Below are positions 16,568 through 25,213 of a DNA stretch of 51,870 nt, piece after piece; the stretch's first letter is position 1; every line of letters begins with the position of its first letter. The notes beneath the pieces were generated by a model. That model was not told where the DNA came from and did no database searches. It saw only the letters and a list, made by a program, of their open reading frames with translations. A program made the translations under genes and the position numbers. Origin of the DNA: Candidatus Sulfotelmatobacter sp. (GTDB lineage Bacteria; Acidobacteriota; Terriglobia; Terriglobales; Acidobacteriaceae); NCBI GenBank assembly GCA_030040965.1, contig JASHOT010000388.1:1-51870 (forward strand). Direction: 5' to 3'.

Positions 16568-18895
16568 GTGAACGAGGTCTTTGCTGTGAGGGTCTGTCGC
16601 ACTCCTTATTTAAATCATTTCAATCTAACGCTTGCCTTGGCGTTGATCGCAGTTCTCTCTATCTCATGCTCGCTCAATCCGGCCGCACGCAAGCAGAAAT
16701 ATGTAGCCAGCGGGCAGCGTTATTTTGACGGCGGGAAATATTCCGAGGCCAGCATCGAGTTCCTCAACGCGGTCAAGATTGATCCGAACGATGCCCAGGC
16801 GCATTCACTCCTGGGCAAGAGTTATCTGAAATTGCAGCAGTGGCCCCGCGCTTATGACGAACTCAAACGCGCCACGGAACTCGATCCGGCTAATTACGCT
16901 ATGCGATTCGATCTGGCCAAGCTGCTGGTGGCTTCCGGCAGCTTCCAGGCGGCAAGGGAACAGATTGATCTTTTGACCAAGGATCGTCCGAACGACGCAA
17001 AGACGCACTTCATTAGCGGCACTCTGCTGGCGGCGCAAGGAAGCTATCCCGCGGCGATAGGCGAAATTCAGCAAGCGATCGCCATTGATCCCAGCGACTG
17101 GGATTCCTATCTGAACCTGGCTTTGATGCAAATGAAAAATAGTCAGCCGGATCTGGCCGAATCGAATTTCAAAAAAGCGATCGAACTGAATCCGCGGGCC
17201 GCCGATGCACACACGATGCTGGGGAACTTTTATCAGTTTCGTGGCCAGTTCGACAAGGCCGAAAACCAGTTCCACGCCGCGATTGAAGTCGAACCGCAGG
17301 ATCCGAATTTGCGCGCGACTCTCGCGCGCCTCTATATCGCTGAAAACAAAAAACCGGAAGCGGAACAACTCCTTGAGCGAGGCAAGCGCGACTTTCCCGA
17401 TAACTCAATCGGGTACCGCATGTTGGGCGATTTCTATTACACGAGCGGCGACCTGAACAAGGCGCTTGCGGAGTACGCCAATCTGTTCCACGACCATCCG
17501 AAAGACGTTGAGGTCGAGAACAATTACATTCAACTTCTTATTGTGACCAACCGCTTTGATGATGCCCGCAAGTTGGATGATGAGGTTCTCAACAAACGTC
17601 CCGACGATGACAAAGGTCTTTTGTACAGCGGGGAAATCCAGATCCACGATGGCCGCGTGAACGACGCTATTGCCACGCTGCAGAAACTGACCAAGAACAA
17701 TCCCTCCGATGCGGCCGCACACGACCAACTCGGCGTCGCGCTTCAAAAGTACGGAGACCAGGAGAGCGCGGAGCGCGAATGGAGAGAAGCGGTTCGTCTC
17801 GAACCAGACCTCGCAGACGCCCAACGTTCTCTCGCACTGCTGGCAATGCACAAAGGCGATATGGCCACTCTCGCCGAGGCGTCGACGCAACTCATCAGCC
17901 TTCAACCCGCCAACCCCGAAGGCTATGCACTGCGAGCCATTTCTGAAATCAATCGAAAACAGTTCACGGCGGCGGAAACCGACGTTCAAAAATCCATCGC
18001 AACCGCGCCCCAGAGTCAGCTTGGCTACGTGCAGATGGGCAACCTGAAGTTTGTGGAAGGACAATATAACGAAGCCGAGAAATCTTACCAGCAAGCCCTC
18101 GATCGCGACGCAAACTCGGCCGACGCTCTGCGCGGTCTGATGAACTCCTACATCGCGCAGAAGCAAGCAGATAAGGCCATCGCCGTTGCCGAGGCCCAGA
18201 TCTCGAAATCTCCGAATAACGGGAACTTTTACGACCTGCTGGGAACCGCGTTCTTCCACAACAAAAAGGATCTCGGCGCCGCCGAGACAGCCTTCAAGAA
18301 GTCGGCGGAATTGAACCGCGAAAATCCCGATCCGGTGATCAAACTCGGGCAACTGCTGGCTTCCGAAGGAAAAATAGACGACGCGATCGGAACCTACCGC
18401 AGTGGGCTGACAACTTTCCCGCGCGAGATGAATTTATATCTTCTGCTCGGTGACCTTTATCAATCAAAGCACGACTGGCCCAATGCCGAAAGTGCCTACC
18501 AGAAGGCCTTGTTGGTGAAACCCGAAAATCCGCTCGCGTCCGGTAAGCTTGCTTACGTGATGCTGCAGAGTGGCGAAAATCTCGATGTAGCTCTCTCTCT
18601 CGCTCAGACGGCACGCCGTGGACTTCCTGAATCTCCCGGCGTCGTTGACACACTAGGCTTGGTCTACTATCAGAAGGGTGCCTATCAGTCGGCGATCGAT
18701 TTTTTCCAGGAAGCGTTGAAGCTCGAACGGGATACCAAATCGCCATCCAATCCGCAACTGCACTTTCATCTTGGGATGGCGTACGCCAAGAGCGGCCAGC
18801 CGTCGCTCGCGCGCCAGCAATTGCAGCTGGTGCTCAAGACCGACACCAATCCGACCGAAGTTGAGAATGCCAGAAAGCAACTTGCCCAGTTGTAA
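16568..18895 (+). CDS. Large TPR-repeat envelope protein (PrsT-like)
   Basis: Up to 775 residues. The first GTG is at 16568; a second in-frame GTG at 16586 has ACGAGG nine bases upstream and may be the true start. An N-terminal hydrophobic segment (LTLALALIAVLSISCS) is an export signal; the Cys in SISC could be lipidated, although the lipobox is imperfect. The rest is about 20 consecutive TPR units of 34 residues (GKYSEASIEFLNAVKIDPND, QADKAIAVAEAQISKSPNN). Overall it resembles the TPR lipoprotein (PrsT) associated with exopolysaccharide/PEP-CTERM loci, but no such partner genes are nearby. It probably acts as a periplasmic protein-interaction scaffold. Confidence 0.85.
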   Translation: MNEVFAVRVCRTPYLNHFNLTLALALIAVLSISCSLNPAARKQKYVASGQRYFDGGKYSEASIEFLNAVKIDPNDAQAHSLLGKSYLKLQQWPRAYDELKRATELDPANYAMRFDLAKLLVASGSFQAAREQIDLLTKDRPNDAKTHFISGTLLAAQGSYPAAIGEIQQAIAIDPSDWDSYLNLALMQMKNSQPDLAESNFKKAIELNPRAADAHTMLGNFYQFRGQFDKAENQFHAAIEVEPQDPNLRATLARLYIAENKKPEAEQLLERGKRDFPDNSIGYRMLGDFYYTSGDLNKALAEYANLFHDHPKDVEVENNYIQLLIVTNRFDDARKLDDEVLNKRPDDDKGLLYSGEIQIHDGRVNDAIATLQKLTKNNPSDAAAHDQLGVALQKYGDQESAEREWREAVRLEPDLADAQRSLALLAMHKGDMATLAEASTQLISLQPANPEGYALRAISEINRKQFTAAETDVQKSIATAPQSQLGYVQMGNLKFVEGQYNEAEKSYQQALDRDANSADALRGLMNSYIAQKQADKAIAVAEAQISKSPNNGNFYDLLGTAFFHNKKDLGAAETAFKKSAELNRENPDPVIKLGQLLASEGKIDDAIGTYRSGLTTFPREMNLYLLLGDLYQSKHDWPNAESAYQKALLVKPENPLASGKLAYVMLQSGENLDVALSLAQTARRGLPESPGVVDTLGLVYYQKGAYQSAIDFFQEALKLERDTKSPSNPQLHFHLGMAYAKSGQPSLARQQLQLVLKTDTNPTEVENARKQLAQL

Positions 18896-18930
18896 GGAAC
18901 GGTGCGAAGCTGGATGCTAGCCGGCGATGC

Positions 18931-19296
18931 CTAGCTCGCGATCCTAAGATGCTCGCCAATCTCTTCGATGGGACGTTTACATTCGATAGCGAGTGCAAAT
19001 CCCTCTTGTTTCCCCAGTTCTTCCACTCGGACGATCTCGCCTTCCGCATGCAGTCGAAAGTGGCGACCCGGCCAGGGAGTGTTCACCTCTATGGTAAGGC
19101 GAACCTGGGTGCGCAGGGGAAGTTGACTCGCGGCCTTTAGAAGCATTCCTCCCACGCTGACATTCTTTGTTAGAGCCTTGAGCTGATGGGTTTCTCCATC
19201 GGAAGGAAAGTTCACGCAAACCGGGAACTGAAGATCGAAGCGGCGATGCTTCCGCTGTTGCGCGTACCGAATGGGCTCCGCTTCCCTGCTCTGCAT
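18931..19296 (-). CDS. PilZ-domain protein
   Basis: About 121 residues from the ATG at 19296 (MQSREAEPIRYAQQRKHRRF); an upstream in-frame GTG at 19338 is possible. The RKHRRFDL segment followed by NVSVGGML gives the RxxxR and (D/N)xSxxG signature of PilZ domains, which bind cyclic di-GMP. The rest alternates beta strands, as expected. It is a single-domain protein, probably a cytoplasmic effector of c-di-GMP signalling. It converges on the TPR gene and diverges from the ASH-domain lipoprotein gene. Its target is not indicated. Confidence 0.85.
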   Translation of the reverse strand: MQSREAEPIRYAQQRKHRRFDLQFPVCVNFPSDGETHQLKALTKNVSVGGMLLKAASQLPLRTQVRLTIEVNTPWPGRHFRLHAEGEIVRVEELGKQEGFALAIECKRPIEEIGEHLRIAS

Positions 19297-19697
19297 GAAT
19301 GCGATGCTAGTGGAAGGAGCCTTCACCCAACAGGTCACAGCGGAACATTGTCCAAGTGGACATGGGCAACTGCGCGCTCTCGCAACCTTCGGACAGTGTT
19401 GGACTCAATTCGACTCATCAGATTACAACCGTCGCACCGTGGCAAGTGCCGATATGCGCCAAACCTTTCCCCAACCGTCTTGCCGCGTGAGATTGCTCTT
19501 ACACCCTGCAAGCCGCATACGGATTATGCCAACCGTAAGTACCCTCAAATCAGCTAAGTCGGAGTTCCCCACTGACCGCTTGGCGATTCGGGAGATGTAC
19601 CTCAGGTATCTACCACCTTCGGATGGCTACCTTGAAACTGATTGGGATGAGCCGTCCCCCCGGTCCAGTCAGTTTAGGGATGGTTCTCTGACTGACT
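19297..19697. other. Divergent intergenic region, no clear gene
   Basis: 401 bases between the PilZ gene and the ASH-domain lipoprotein gene. An inverted repeat AGTCAGT (19667-19673)/ACTGACT (19691-19697) ends directly against the lipoprotein start codon, where a hairpin could affect ribosome access. I do not see a riboswitch consensus such as GEMM, nor a convincing promoter. Confidence 0.35.
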
Positions 19698-21356
19698 ATG
19701 TTAAGAATGGCGCCGCTTCAACATTGCTCGAAACGTTCCGCGAGATTAGCAGGCATCGTCCTTCTTCTCGCAAGCCTGGCGTTCCTGGCTGGATGTCAAG
19801 GCGTCAGCGCCGGCGGATCGTCTACTCAACAGATTGGCACACTTTCTCTCGCCAGTACCGGTCTTAACTTCGGCAGCGTTGCGGCGGGGAGCAGCAAAAC
19901 TCTCTCCTTCAATGCAACCAACTCCGGGAACGCGTCCCTTACCGTATCGGTGGCCACGATCTCGGCCAGCCAATTCTCACTGACCTCGACCGGCCTCCCA
20001 CTCACGATTGCCGCCGGCCAGAGCGCGCCCATGAGCATCAAGTTCTCGCCCACGGCGGCCGGCACCTTCAACGCCACGCTTTCGATAACCAGCAACGCGT
20101 CGAATTCAGCGATGCAACTTCCACTGAGCGGAGTTGGCACATCATCCACCCAGACGCAAGGACAACTCTCTGTGAGCCCCACCAGCGAGGCCTTCGGGAA
20201 CGTGACGATCGGAAATCAATCGGCCGAGACGGTCACTTTGACCAATACCGGTGGATCGAGCGTCGATATCTCGCAAGCCTCCGTCAGCGGCGCAGGTTTT
20301 ACGCTGAGCGGCATCACTGCTCCTCTTACGCTGAATGCGTCGCAAAGCACGACGTTCACCGTTACTTTTGCCCCGACGACCGCTGGTGCAGCGAGTGGGA
20401 CCGTGACCATCACCTCCGACGGATCGAATCCAACTCTGACAATGTCGCTATCCGGCACGGCCGTAACGCCCGGTACTCTGGCATCGAATCCGACGAGCCT
20501 GAGTTTTGGCAGCGTGACTGTTGGCAAAGATCTGGCACTCACCGAGACCATCACCAACACTGGCGGAACATCGGTTAGCATTTCAAACGTTGCGATCAGC
20601 GGCACTGGCTACACGTTGAGCGGAATTACCACTCCGGTCACGCTGAACGCGGGACAAGACACGACCTTCACCGTGACTTTCACGCCGACCACGACCGGCA
20701 GCGTGTCGGGAACGGTGACCATCTCTTCGACTGCGTCGAATCCCACGCTGACCGTCGGGCTGAGCGGGAGCGGTACGGCTGCAGTCGGAACGCTGGCCAT
20801 CAGTCCGACAACTATGGCGTTGGGCAGCGTCGTTGTGGGAACGAGCGGCACCGGATCCGGCACTCTCACTGCCAGCGGCGCTAGTGTCACCGTAACCGCC
20901 GCCACTACGAATAATTCAGTATTCAGCGTAAGCGGACTCTCGCTTCCCGTGACCATCCCGGCGGGTCAGAGTGTGCCGTTTACCATCACCTTCAGCCCCA
21001 CAACGACCGGCGCCGCCAGCGGCACATTGAGCGTCACCAGCAACGCGCAGACGACCACGACAACCGAGGCCCTCACCGGAACCGGTACGGCAGCTCCGAC
21101 GTACCAGGTGAGCCTGTCCTGGACTGCGAGCACGTCCTCCGATATTTCCGGATATAACATTTATCGGGCCGTCTACACCACCGCTTGCGGCGCGTTTTCC
21201 AAAGTCAACCCTTCTCTCAACGCGACCACGCAATACACCGACACCGTTGTCGTCGACGGCACGAACTATTGCTACGCCACCACCGCGGTCAACACTTCCA
21301 ACGAAGAAAGCGGATATTCGAACATCGTTTCCGACGTTCAAATCCCCGCTCCATAG
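19698..21356 (+). CDS. ASH-domain (choice-of-anchor D) lipoprotein with C-terminal fibronectin-type domain
   Basis: 552 residues with a lipoprotein signal: a hydrophobic stretch ending FLAGCQG, with Cys33 as the lipid-attachment residue. About four ~100-residue beta domains follow (e.g. LSFGSVTVGKDLALTETITN, and VTFTPTTTGSVSGTVTI), each with the 'FG-x-V-x-G' and 'F-x-P-T' pattern of ASPM-SPD-2-Hydin (choice-of-anchor D) repeats. Residues ~460-550 form a fibronectin-III-like domain (VSLSWTASTSSDISGYNIYR). It is probably an outer-membrane-anchored surface protein; no catalytic motif is present. The gene at 21570 encodes a close relative with a cleavable signal. Confidence 0.85.
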   Translation: MLRMAPLQHCSKRSARLAGIVLLLASLAFLAGCQGVSAGGSSTQQIGTLSLASTGLNFGSVAAGSSKTLSFNATNSGNASLTVSVATISASQFSLTSTGLPLTIAAGQSAPMSIKFSPTAAGTFNATLSITSNASNSAMQLPLSGVGTSSTQTQGQLSVSPTSEAFGNVTIGNQSAETVTLTNTGGSSVDISQASVSGAGFTLSGITAPLTLNASQSTTFTVTFAPTTAGAASGTVTITSDGSNPTLTMSLSGTAVTPGTLASNPTSLSFGSVTVGKDLALTETITNTGGTSVSISNVAISGTGYTLSGITTPVTLNAGQDTTFTVTFTPTTTGSVSGTVTISSTASNPTLTVGLSGSGTAAVGTLAISPTTMALGSVVVGTSGTGSGTLTASGASVTVTAATTNNSVFSVSGLSLPVTIPAGQSVPFTITFSPTTTGAASGTLSVTSNAQTTTTTEALTGTGTAAPTYQVSLSWTASTSSDISGYNIYRAVYTTACGAFSKVNPSLNATTQYTDTVVVDGTNYCYATTAVNTSNEESGYSNIVSDVQIPAP

Positions 21357-21403
21357 TCGCAATGGAATAAGTCCCGGCGCAATCGATCGCATGTACTTCT
21401 GAG

Positions 21404-21426
21404 TGGCCTCGCCGACAGCGAGGCCA
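21404..21426 (+). terminator. Hairpin after the ASH-domain lipoprotein gene
   Basis: A perfect 9-bp stem TGGCCTCGC/GCGAGGCCA with a five-base loop, 48 bases after the stop codon. There is no clear T-run, so it may be a transcript-end hairpin or a Rho-type 3' structure rather than a classical intrinsic terminator. Confidence 0.45.
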
Positions 21427-21569
21427 TTGCACTTCTGGACGGTCTCGCCACGGATTTTCCACCCCGCGCTTGACTGTCTTTCCGGCGCTCTACGGTCCGT
21501 ACCATAGCCGCAGCCTGAATGCCCTCCCGGCATCTGTTCCGAAGATGAGAACGGCCTCACACTGACAGT

Positions 21570-22835
21570 ATGAGACTCCCCCCGTCCATCCTTAGGTCTT
21601 TTCCCGCTTATTTCCTGTTCGTAAACATGGTCTTTGCATGGATCGTCTTGCATGGTTCGCAGGCGCAAGCTGAGACTCCACAATTGCAGTTCTCGCAAGC
21701 GCGCATGCATTTCGGGACTGTCGCGGTCGGCCAATCGGAAACTCAACTGGTCACACTGACCAATACCGGTTCGACCTCAGCGTCGGTTTCCGCAATCAGC
21801 GTCGACGACTCTGAATTCAGCGTCTCTTCCATGAACCTGCCTCTCGCGTTGGCTGCGGGTCAGAGCGTCAATCTCAATGTGGTGTTCACGCCGAGCGCCA
21901 CAGGATGGGTCGGCGCCGAGGTCACGGTTAGCAGCAATGCCTCGAATCCGAACCTGAAGCTCGTGCTTGGAGGCACGGGCGCAGCCACCGATCCACTCAC
22001 TGCAGCGCCGTCCAGTCTGTCGTTTGGAAACGTCAAAGTCGGGTCCAGCACCACACTTTCTGTCGTCGTCACGAATCCCAAAACGTGGAATCAGACTCTC
22101 ACGGCCTTTACGACCACGGGCAGCGAATTCACCGTCACCGGCCCGAGCTTGCCCTTAACCCTCGCGCCCGGCAAGACTGTCACGCTGACAGTCACATTTT
22201 CCCCGACAGCGGCAGGTACTGCTGGTGGGAGCGTCTTTATCACAGCCCCGGGATTGAACGTTCCCTTCACCGGAACGGGAACGACAATCGGTCAACTTTC
22301 CCTAACGCCTGCATCGCTGAGTTTTGGCAACGTGAATCTGGGAAGCTCTACCACCGAGACTTCTACCTTGACTGCGACCGGCGGAAACGTAACCGTTTCC
22401 TCGGGCACCAGCAGCAATTCGCAGTTCACGATCTCAGGAACTTCCTTTCCGCTGACCATCAGCGCCGGCCAGAGCGCGGCGGTGAGCGTCGTGTTTACGC
22501 CCACCCAGACGGGTACAGATTCTGCAACTCTGAAATTTCTCAGCAATGCTTCCGATTCGCAGGACAGCGAATCTCTATCGGGCGTCGGCGTTGCCCCGCA
22601 ATACAGCGTGAATCTTTCGTGGACCGCGAGCACATCAACTGTAGCGGGATACAACGTGTACCGCGGCACGACCGCCGGCAGCTATTCGAAAATCAATTCC
22701 ACGCTCGATCCCAACACCGCCTACACGGATAGCACCGTAGCGGCGAACACTACGTACTACTACGCAGCAACGTCGGTAACGTCCAGCGGCGAGGAAAGCG
22801 GCTATTCCAAGGCGATCGAAGTCACGATTCCCTAA
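21570..22835 (+). CDS. Secreted ASH-domain protein with C-terminal fibronectin-type domain
   Basis: 421 residues. A Sec signal peptide ends near residue 34 (SQAQA). Three ASH/choice-of-anchor-D domains follow (MHFGTVAVGQSETQLVTLTN; LSFGNVKVGSSTTLSVVVTN; LSFGNVNLGSSTTETSTLTA), then a fibronectin-III-like domain (VNLSWTASTSTVAGYNVYRG). It is a shorter paralogue of the preceding lipoprotein with the same domain order and similar repeats, but without a lipobox, so it is probably released or only loosely attached. A 213-base gap with a hairpin separates the two genes. No enzymatic motif is seen. Confidence 0.82.
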   Translation: MRLPPSILRSFPAYFLFVNMVFAWIVLHGSQAQAETPQLQFSQARMHFGTVAVGQSETQLVTLTNTGSTSASVSAISVDDSEFSVSSMNLPLALAAGQSVNLNVVFTPSATGWVGAEVTVSSNASNPNLKLVLGGTGAATDPLTAAPSSLSFGNVKVGSSTTLSVVVTNPKTWNQTLTAFTTTGSEFTVTGPSLPLTLAPGKTVTLTVTFSPTAAGTAGGSVFITAPGLNVPFTGTGTTIGQLSLTPASLSFGNVNLGSSTTETSTLTATGGNVTVSSGTSSNSQFTISGTSFPLTISAGQSAAVSVVFTPTQTGTDSATLKFLSNASDSQDSESLSGVGVAPQYSVNLSWTASTSTVAGYNVYRGTTAGSYSKINSTLDPNTAYTDSTVAANTTYYYAATSVTSSGEESGYSKAIEVTIP

Positions 22836-22895
22836 GTCGGAGCTGCGCCAAGATTTTGTTCTGCAAACGACTGGCCGATGACGAGCAACTTCCGC

Positions 22896-23309
22896 TTATC
22901 CCGTCGGCTTGGCGGCCCGGGACCTCAATACGTCACCGATGAGAAACAGGTCGGTGAGCAGCGCCCGGAGATGAATCGAGGCGTTGAGATTGTCGATGAG
23001 CTGCGAACTGATCGAAGCTTGCGCGAGAACCATCTCCATCGCCGCCAGCGAGTCCTGGGCGTCGCGGTCGAGAACAGCAACGAATGCCTCGTATCGTTCG
23101 GCATGCTCTAAACCATCCTCGCCGATGATTCGTGCACAACTCTCGGCAAGTCCCGTCATGGCGCTCACTGCGCGGCCGAGGAATTCGCGGATCTGTGAGT
23201 TCCCGTCCTCCGCGGGAAGCCCTTTTGCCGCATAACCGAGCATGAACTCGTAGCACTCTTCGATGGTATTGCAGCGCTCCCAGATGCTGCCTACTGTTCC
23301 GTCGACCAT
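22896..23309 (-). CDS. Hypothetical helical protein, last gene of the molybdenum hydroxylase operon
   Basis: 137 residues, predicted almost all helical (CYEFMLGYAAKGLP, EAFVAVLDRDAQDSLAAMEM, SISSQLIDNLNASIHLRALL), with no signal peptide or membrane segment. Its start lies nine bases after the stop of the cytochrome b gene, so it belongs to the same operon. I do not recognise the family. A cytoplasmic assembly or regulatory role for the hydroxylase is possible but rests only on position. Confidence 0.6.
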   Translation of the reverse strand: MVDGTVGSIWERCNTIEECYEFMLGYAAKGLPAEDGNSQIREFLGRAVSAMTGLAESCARIIGEDGLEHAERYEAFVAVLDRDAQDSLAAMEMVLAQASISSQLIDNLNASIHLRALLTDLFLIGDVLRSRAAKPTG

Positions 23310-23318
23310 TTTCGCGGT

Positions 23319-24182
23319 TCAGGCCTCCGTTCGGCCGGAGTTAGGAGATGAAGATTCGGGGCCCACGATCCAGCGCCGTGGGTCGTGCTCTTCCAGGTAG
23401 AAGTCGCGACTCATCCAGCCGAAAACCATGGATTTCGTGATCGGCAATTTTTCCGGGCGAATCGCGAAGTAGATGTGCACCGTAACCAACGCGATCAGTC
23501 CCACGCCAGCCAGACCATGCAAAACATACATCATTCCCCAAGTCATGTCGCTGAAGAGATAAGGATTGCGCGGAAGAATGCCGGTTCGCACGCGAAACAT
23601 CATGAACACACCGGTAATGATCGCCGAAAGCCCGGCCAGGATGATGACGCCGTGGTAGAGCTTGTTTTCCAGCGGATACTTCGCGAATTTTCGCGGCGCC
23701 GGAGCGGACCGTCCCAAAAACCGCAGCATTCGGTAAGAAGCATCGGTCATGTCAATGCGGTCGGGCCAGATGGACCAGAAGTCGAGCCAGAACGAGGCGT
23801 GAAAAACATGAAACAGGATTGAGGCGGTAAGCACAATGCCGGCGATCCAGTGATACGTAACCCAGGGAAATTGCCAACCAATTTTCGGAAGAAACGCCGT
23901 GAAGAGCAGAGTCAGCATGGCGAGCGCCATGATCCAGTGAAACACCCGCGCGACGAGGGAGTGCCGGGGAACGCGGTCAGGAATTGCCGAAGTCGCCCGC
24001 ACATCGTCTTCAGCCGCAAACTGCCTTGGCTTTGCGAAGTATCGCACGTACGTGGCGTGAACAATCAGAAAGAGCAGGCCGGCAATCGCCGCTACCCAGA
24101 TCAGGAACCATGCAATGTGAATGGGAACTACCTTGCCCCAGGGGTCGGTGGCCCATTGGATCGGCGACTTCAGGAAGTCCAT
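23319..24182 (-). CDS. Formate-dehydrogenase-gamma-like cytochrome b subunit
   Basis: 287 residues with about five membrane helices, including IHIAWFLIWVAAIAGLLFLI, FHWIMALAMLTLLFTAFLP, HWIAGIVLTASILFHVFHA, YHGVIILAGLSAIITGVFMM and VLHGLAGVGLIALVTVHIYF. Histidines suited to b-haem ligation lie in VARVFHW, TYHW, LFHVFHA, LHGLAG and VTVHIYFA. This is the pattern of the cytochrome b561/FdnI-type family that passes electrons to quinone. The gene overlaps the FAD-subunit gene by 13 bases, so it is very likely the membrane electron-transfer subunit of the adjacent molybdenum hydroxylase. Confidence 0.85.
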   Translation of the reverse strand: MDFLKSPIQWATDPWGKVVPIHIAWFLIWVAAIAGLLFLIVHATYVRYFAKPRQFAAEDDVRATSAIPDRVPRHSLVARVFHWIMALAMLTLLFTAFLPKIGWQFPWVTYHWIAGIVLTASILFHVFHASFWLDFWSIWPDRIDMTDASYRMLRFLGRSAPAPRKFAKYPLENKLYHGVIILAGLSAIITGVFMMFRVRTGILPRNPYLFSDMTWGMMYVLHGLAGVGLIALVTVHIYFAIRPEKLPITKSMVFGWMSRDFYLEEHDPRRWIVGPESSSPNSGRTEA

Positions 24183-25186
24183 TTCGCCTCCTCGACTCCT
24201 CCGATTGCGCGCTTCACCAGATTCCTCATCAGCGGAATCTTATAGGCGTTGAACTGCAATGGCACAGCGCCCTGCACGGCGAGTTGGCCAGCGGTTTGAC
24301 CGGTGGCGGCATTCGCGGGCATTCCGCGGACAGCATTCTCGACTGCTTTCAGGCGCAGCGGGCGCGCCGCCGCCCCATTCACTGCGATGCGCATTTTTTC
24401 TATGTTGCCGTTAGACAGGAACATCGCGGAGGCAACGTTGAGCAGCGGAAAGTCCCAAACATTTCTGTCGCGCACCTTTTCGAAATAGAATTTCGCACCG
24501 GCCCACGTGGATGGAATACGTATCGCAGTCAGCAAATCGCCGTCCTGCAGAATATGCAGCCGCGTGATGTCGATTTCGGGACCAACGAAATAATCTTCGG
24601 CATCCACAATCCGCTCGCCCTTGCGAGTGCGAATTACGAACTTGGCAGCGAGCGCGATCAGAGCCGGCGCTGTATCGGAGGGATTCACGGCGACGCAGCG
24701 GTCGGCGTGCAGAATCGCGTGCTCGCGATTGCGGCCTTCCGGCGTGTCGGCGTAGCAAATATTTCCCCCGGCGCGATAACAGGGCCAGCCAGCGCGGTAA
24801 TACCAGCAGCGCGTGTCCTGCGAAACATTGCCGCCAATCGTGCCTTGATTGCGAATCTGCGGAGAAGCCACCACTGACGCCGCTTCCGAGAGCAACGAAT
24901 ATTTTTCCTTGACCACCGGATGCTGCACAATTTCCGTAAGCGTCGTCATCGCCCCGATCTCGATGCCATCCCCGGTCGAGCGCACTCCTTTGAGTTCCTC
25001 GATGCCGCTTAAGTCGACGACCGCCTTCGGTTTCTTGATGCGGTCCTTGAGCCAGTCAAAGCTGTCGAGTCCTCCGGCCAGCACCCATGCATCGCCAGCG
25101 TGTTGCTCGAGCAGATGTCGAGCCTCATCCACCGAGTTGGGCTGAAGCAGCTCAAACGCCGGCATCACATCTCGAATTACAGCCAT
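24170..25186 (-). CDS. Molybdenum hydroxylase FAD/4Fe-4S subunit (PaoB-like)
   Basis: 338 residues of the xanthine dehydrogenase M-subunit family. The N-terminal half binds FAD (WVLAGGLDSFDWL and IRNQGTIGGNVSQ). The segment after GGN carries four cysteines, Cys127, Cys136, Cys144 and Cys164 (RCWYYRAGWPC, NICYADTPEG, DRCVAVNPSD). That spacing matches the [4Fe-4S]-binding insertion known in E. coli PaoB (YagS); 4-hydroxybenzoyl-CoA reductase also has such a cluster in its FAD subunit. The C-terminal domain (~residues 215-330) completes the family fold. It would relay electrons from the 2Fe-2S subunit. It lies 27 bases after the Mo-subunit gene. Confidence 0.9.
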   Translation of the reverse strand: MAVIRDVMPAFELLQPNSVDEARHLLEQHAGDAWVLAGGLDSFDWLKDRIKKPKAVVDLSGIEELKGVRSTGDGIEIGAMTTLTEIVQHPVVKEKYSLLSEAASVVASPQIRNQGTIGGNVSQDTRCWYYRAGWPCYRAGGNICYADTPEGRNREHAILHADRCVAVNPSDTAPALIALAAKFVIRTRKGERIVDAEDYFVGPEIDITRLHILQDGDLLTAIRIPSTWAGAKFYFEKVRDRNVWDFPLLNVASAMFLSNGNIEKMRIAVNGAAARPLRLKAVENAVRGMPANAATGQTAGQLAVQGAVPLQFNAYKIPLMRNLVKRAIGGVEEAKWTS

Positions 25187-25213
25187 AATCCACTCTCCTC
25201 TCTGCAGCCCTGC

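Noticed and set aside
17405-18352. A 315-residue minus-strand open frame within the TPR protein gene
   Set aside because: Antisense shadow of the regular TPR codons; the plus-strand frame has clear repeats and a signal sequence.
19271-19697. A plus-strand frame beginning before the ASH-domain lipoprotein
   Set aside because: It crosses into the lipoprotein gene in another frame, has no domain and mixes with the antisense of the PilZ gene.
19297-19697. Possible cyclic di-GMP (GEMM) riboswitch between the PilZ and ASH-lipoprotein genes
   Set aside because: The context is suggestive, but the GEMM core sequence and tetraloop receptor pattern are not found there.
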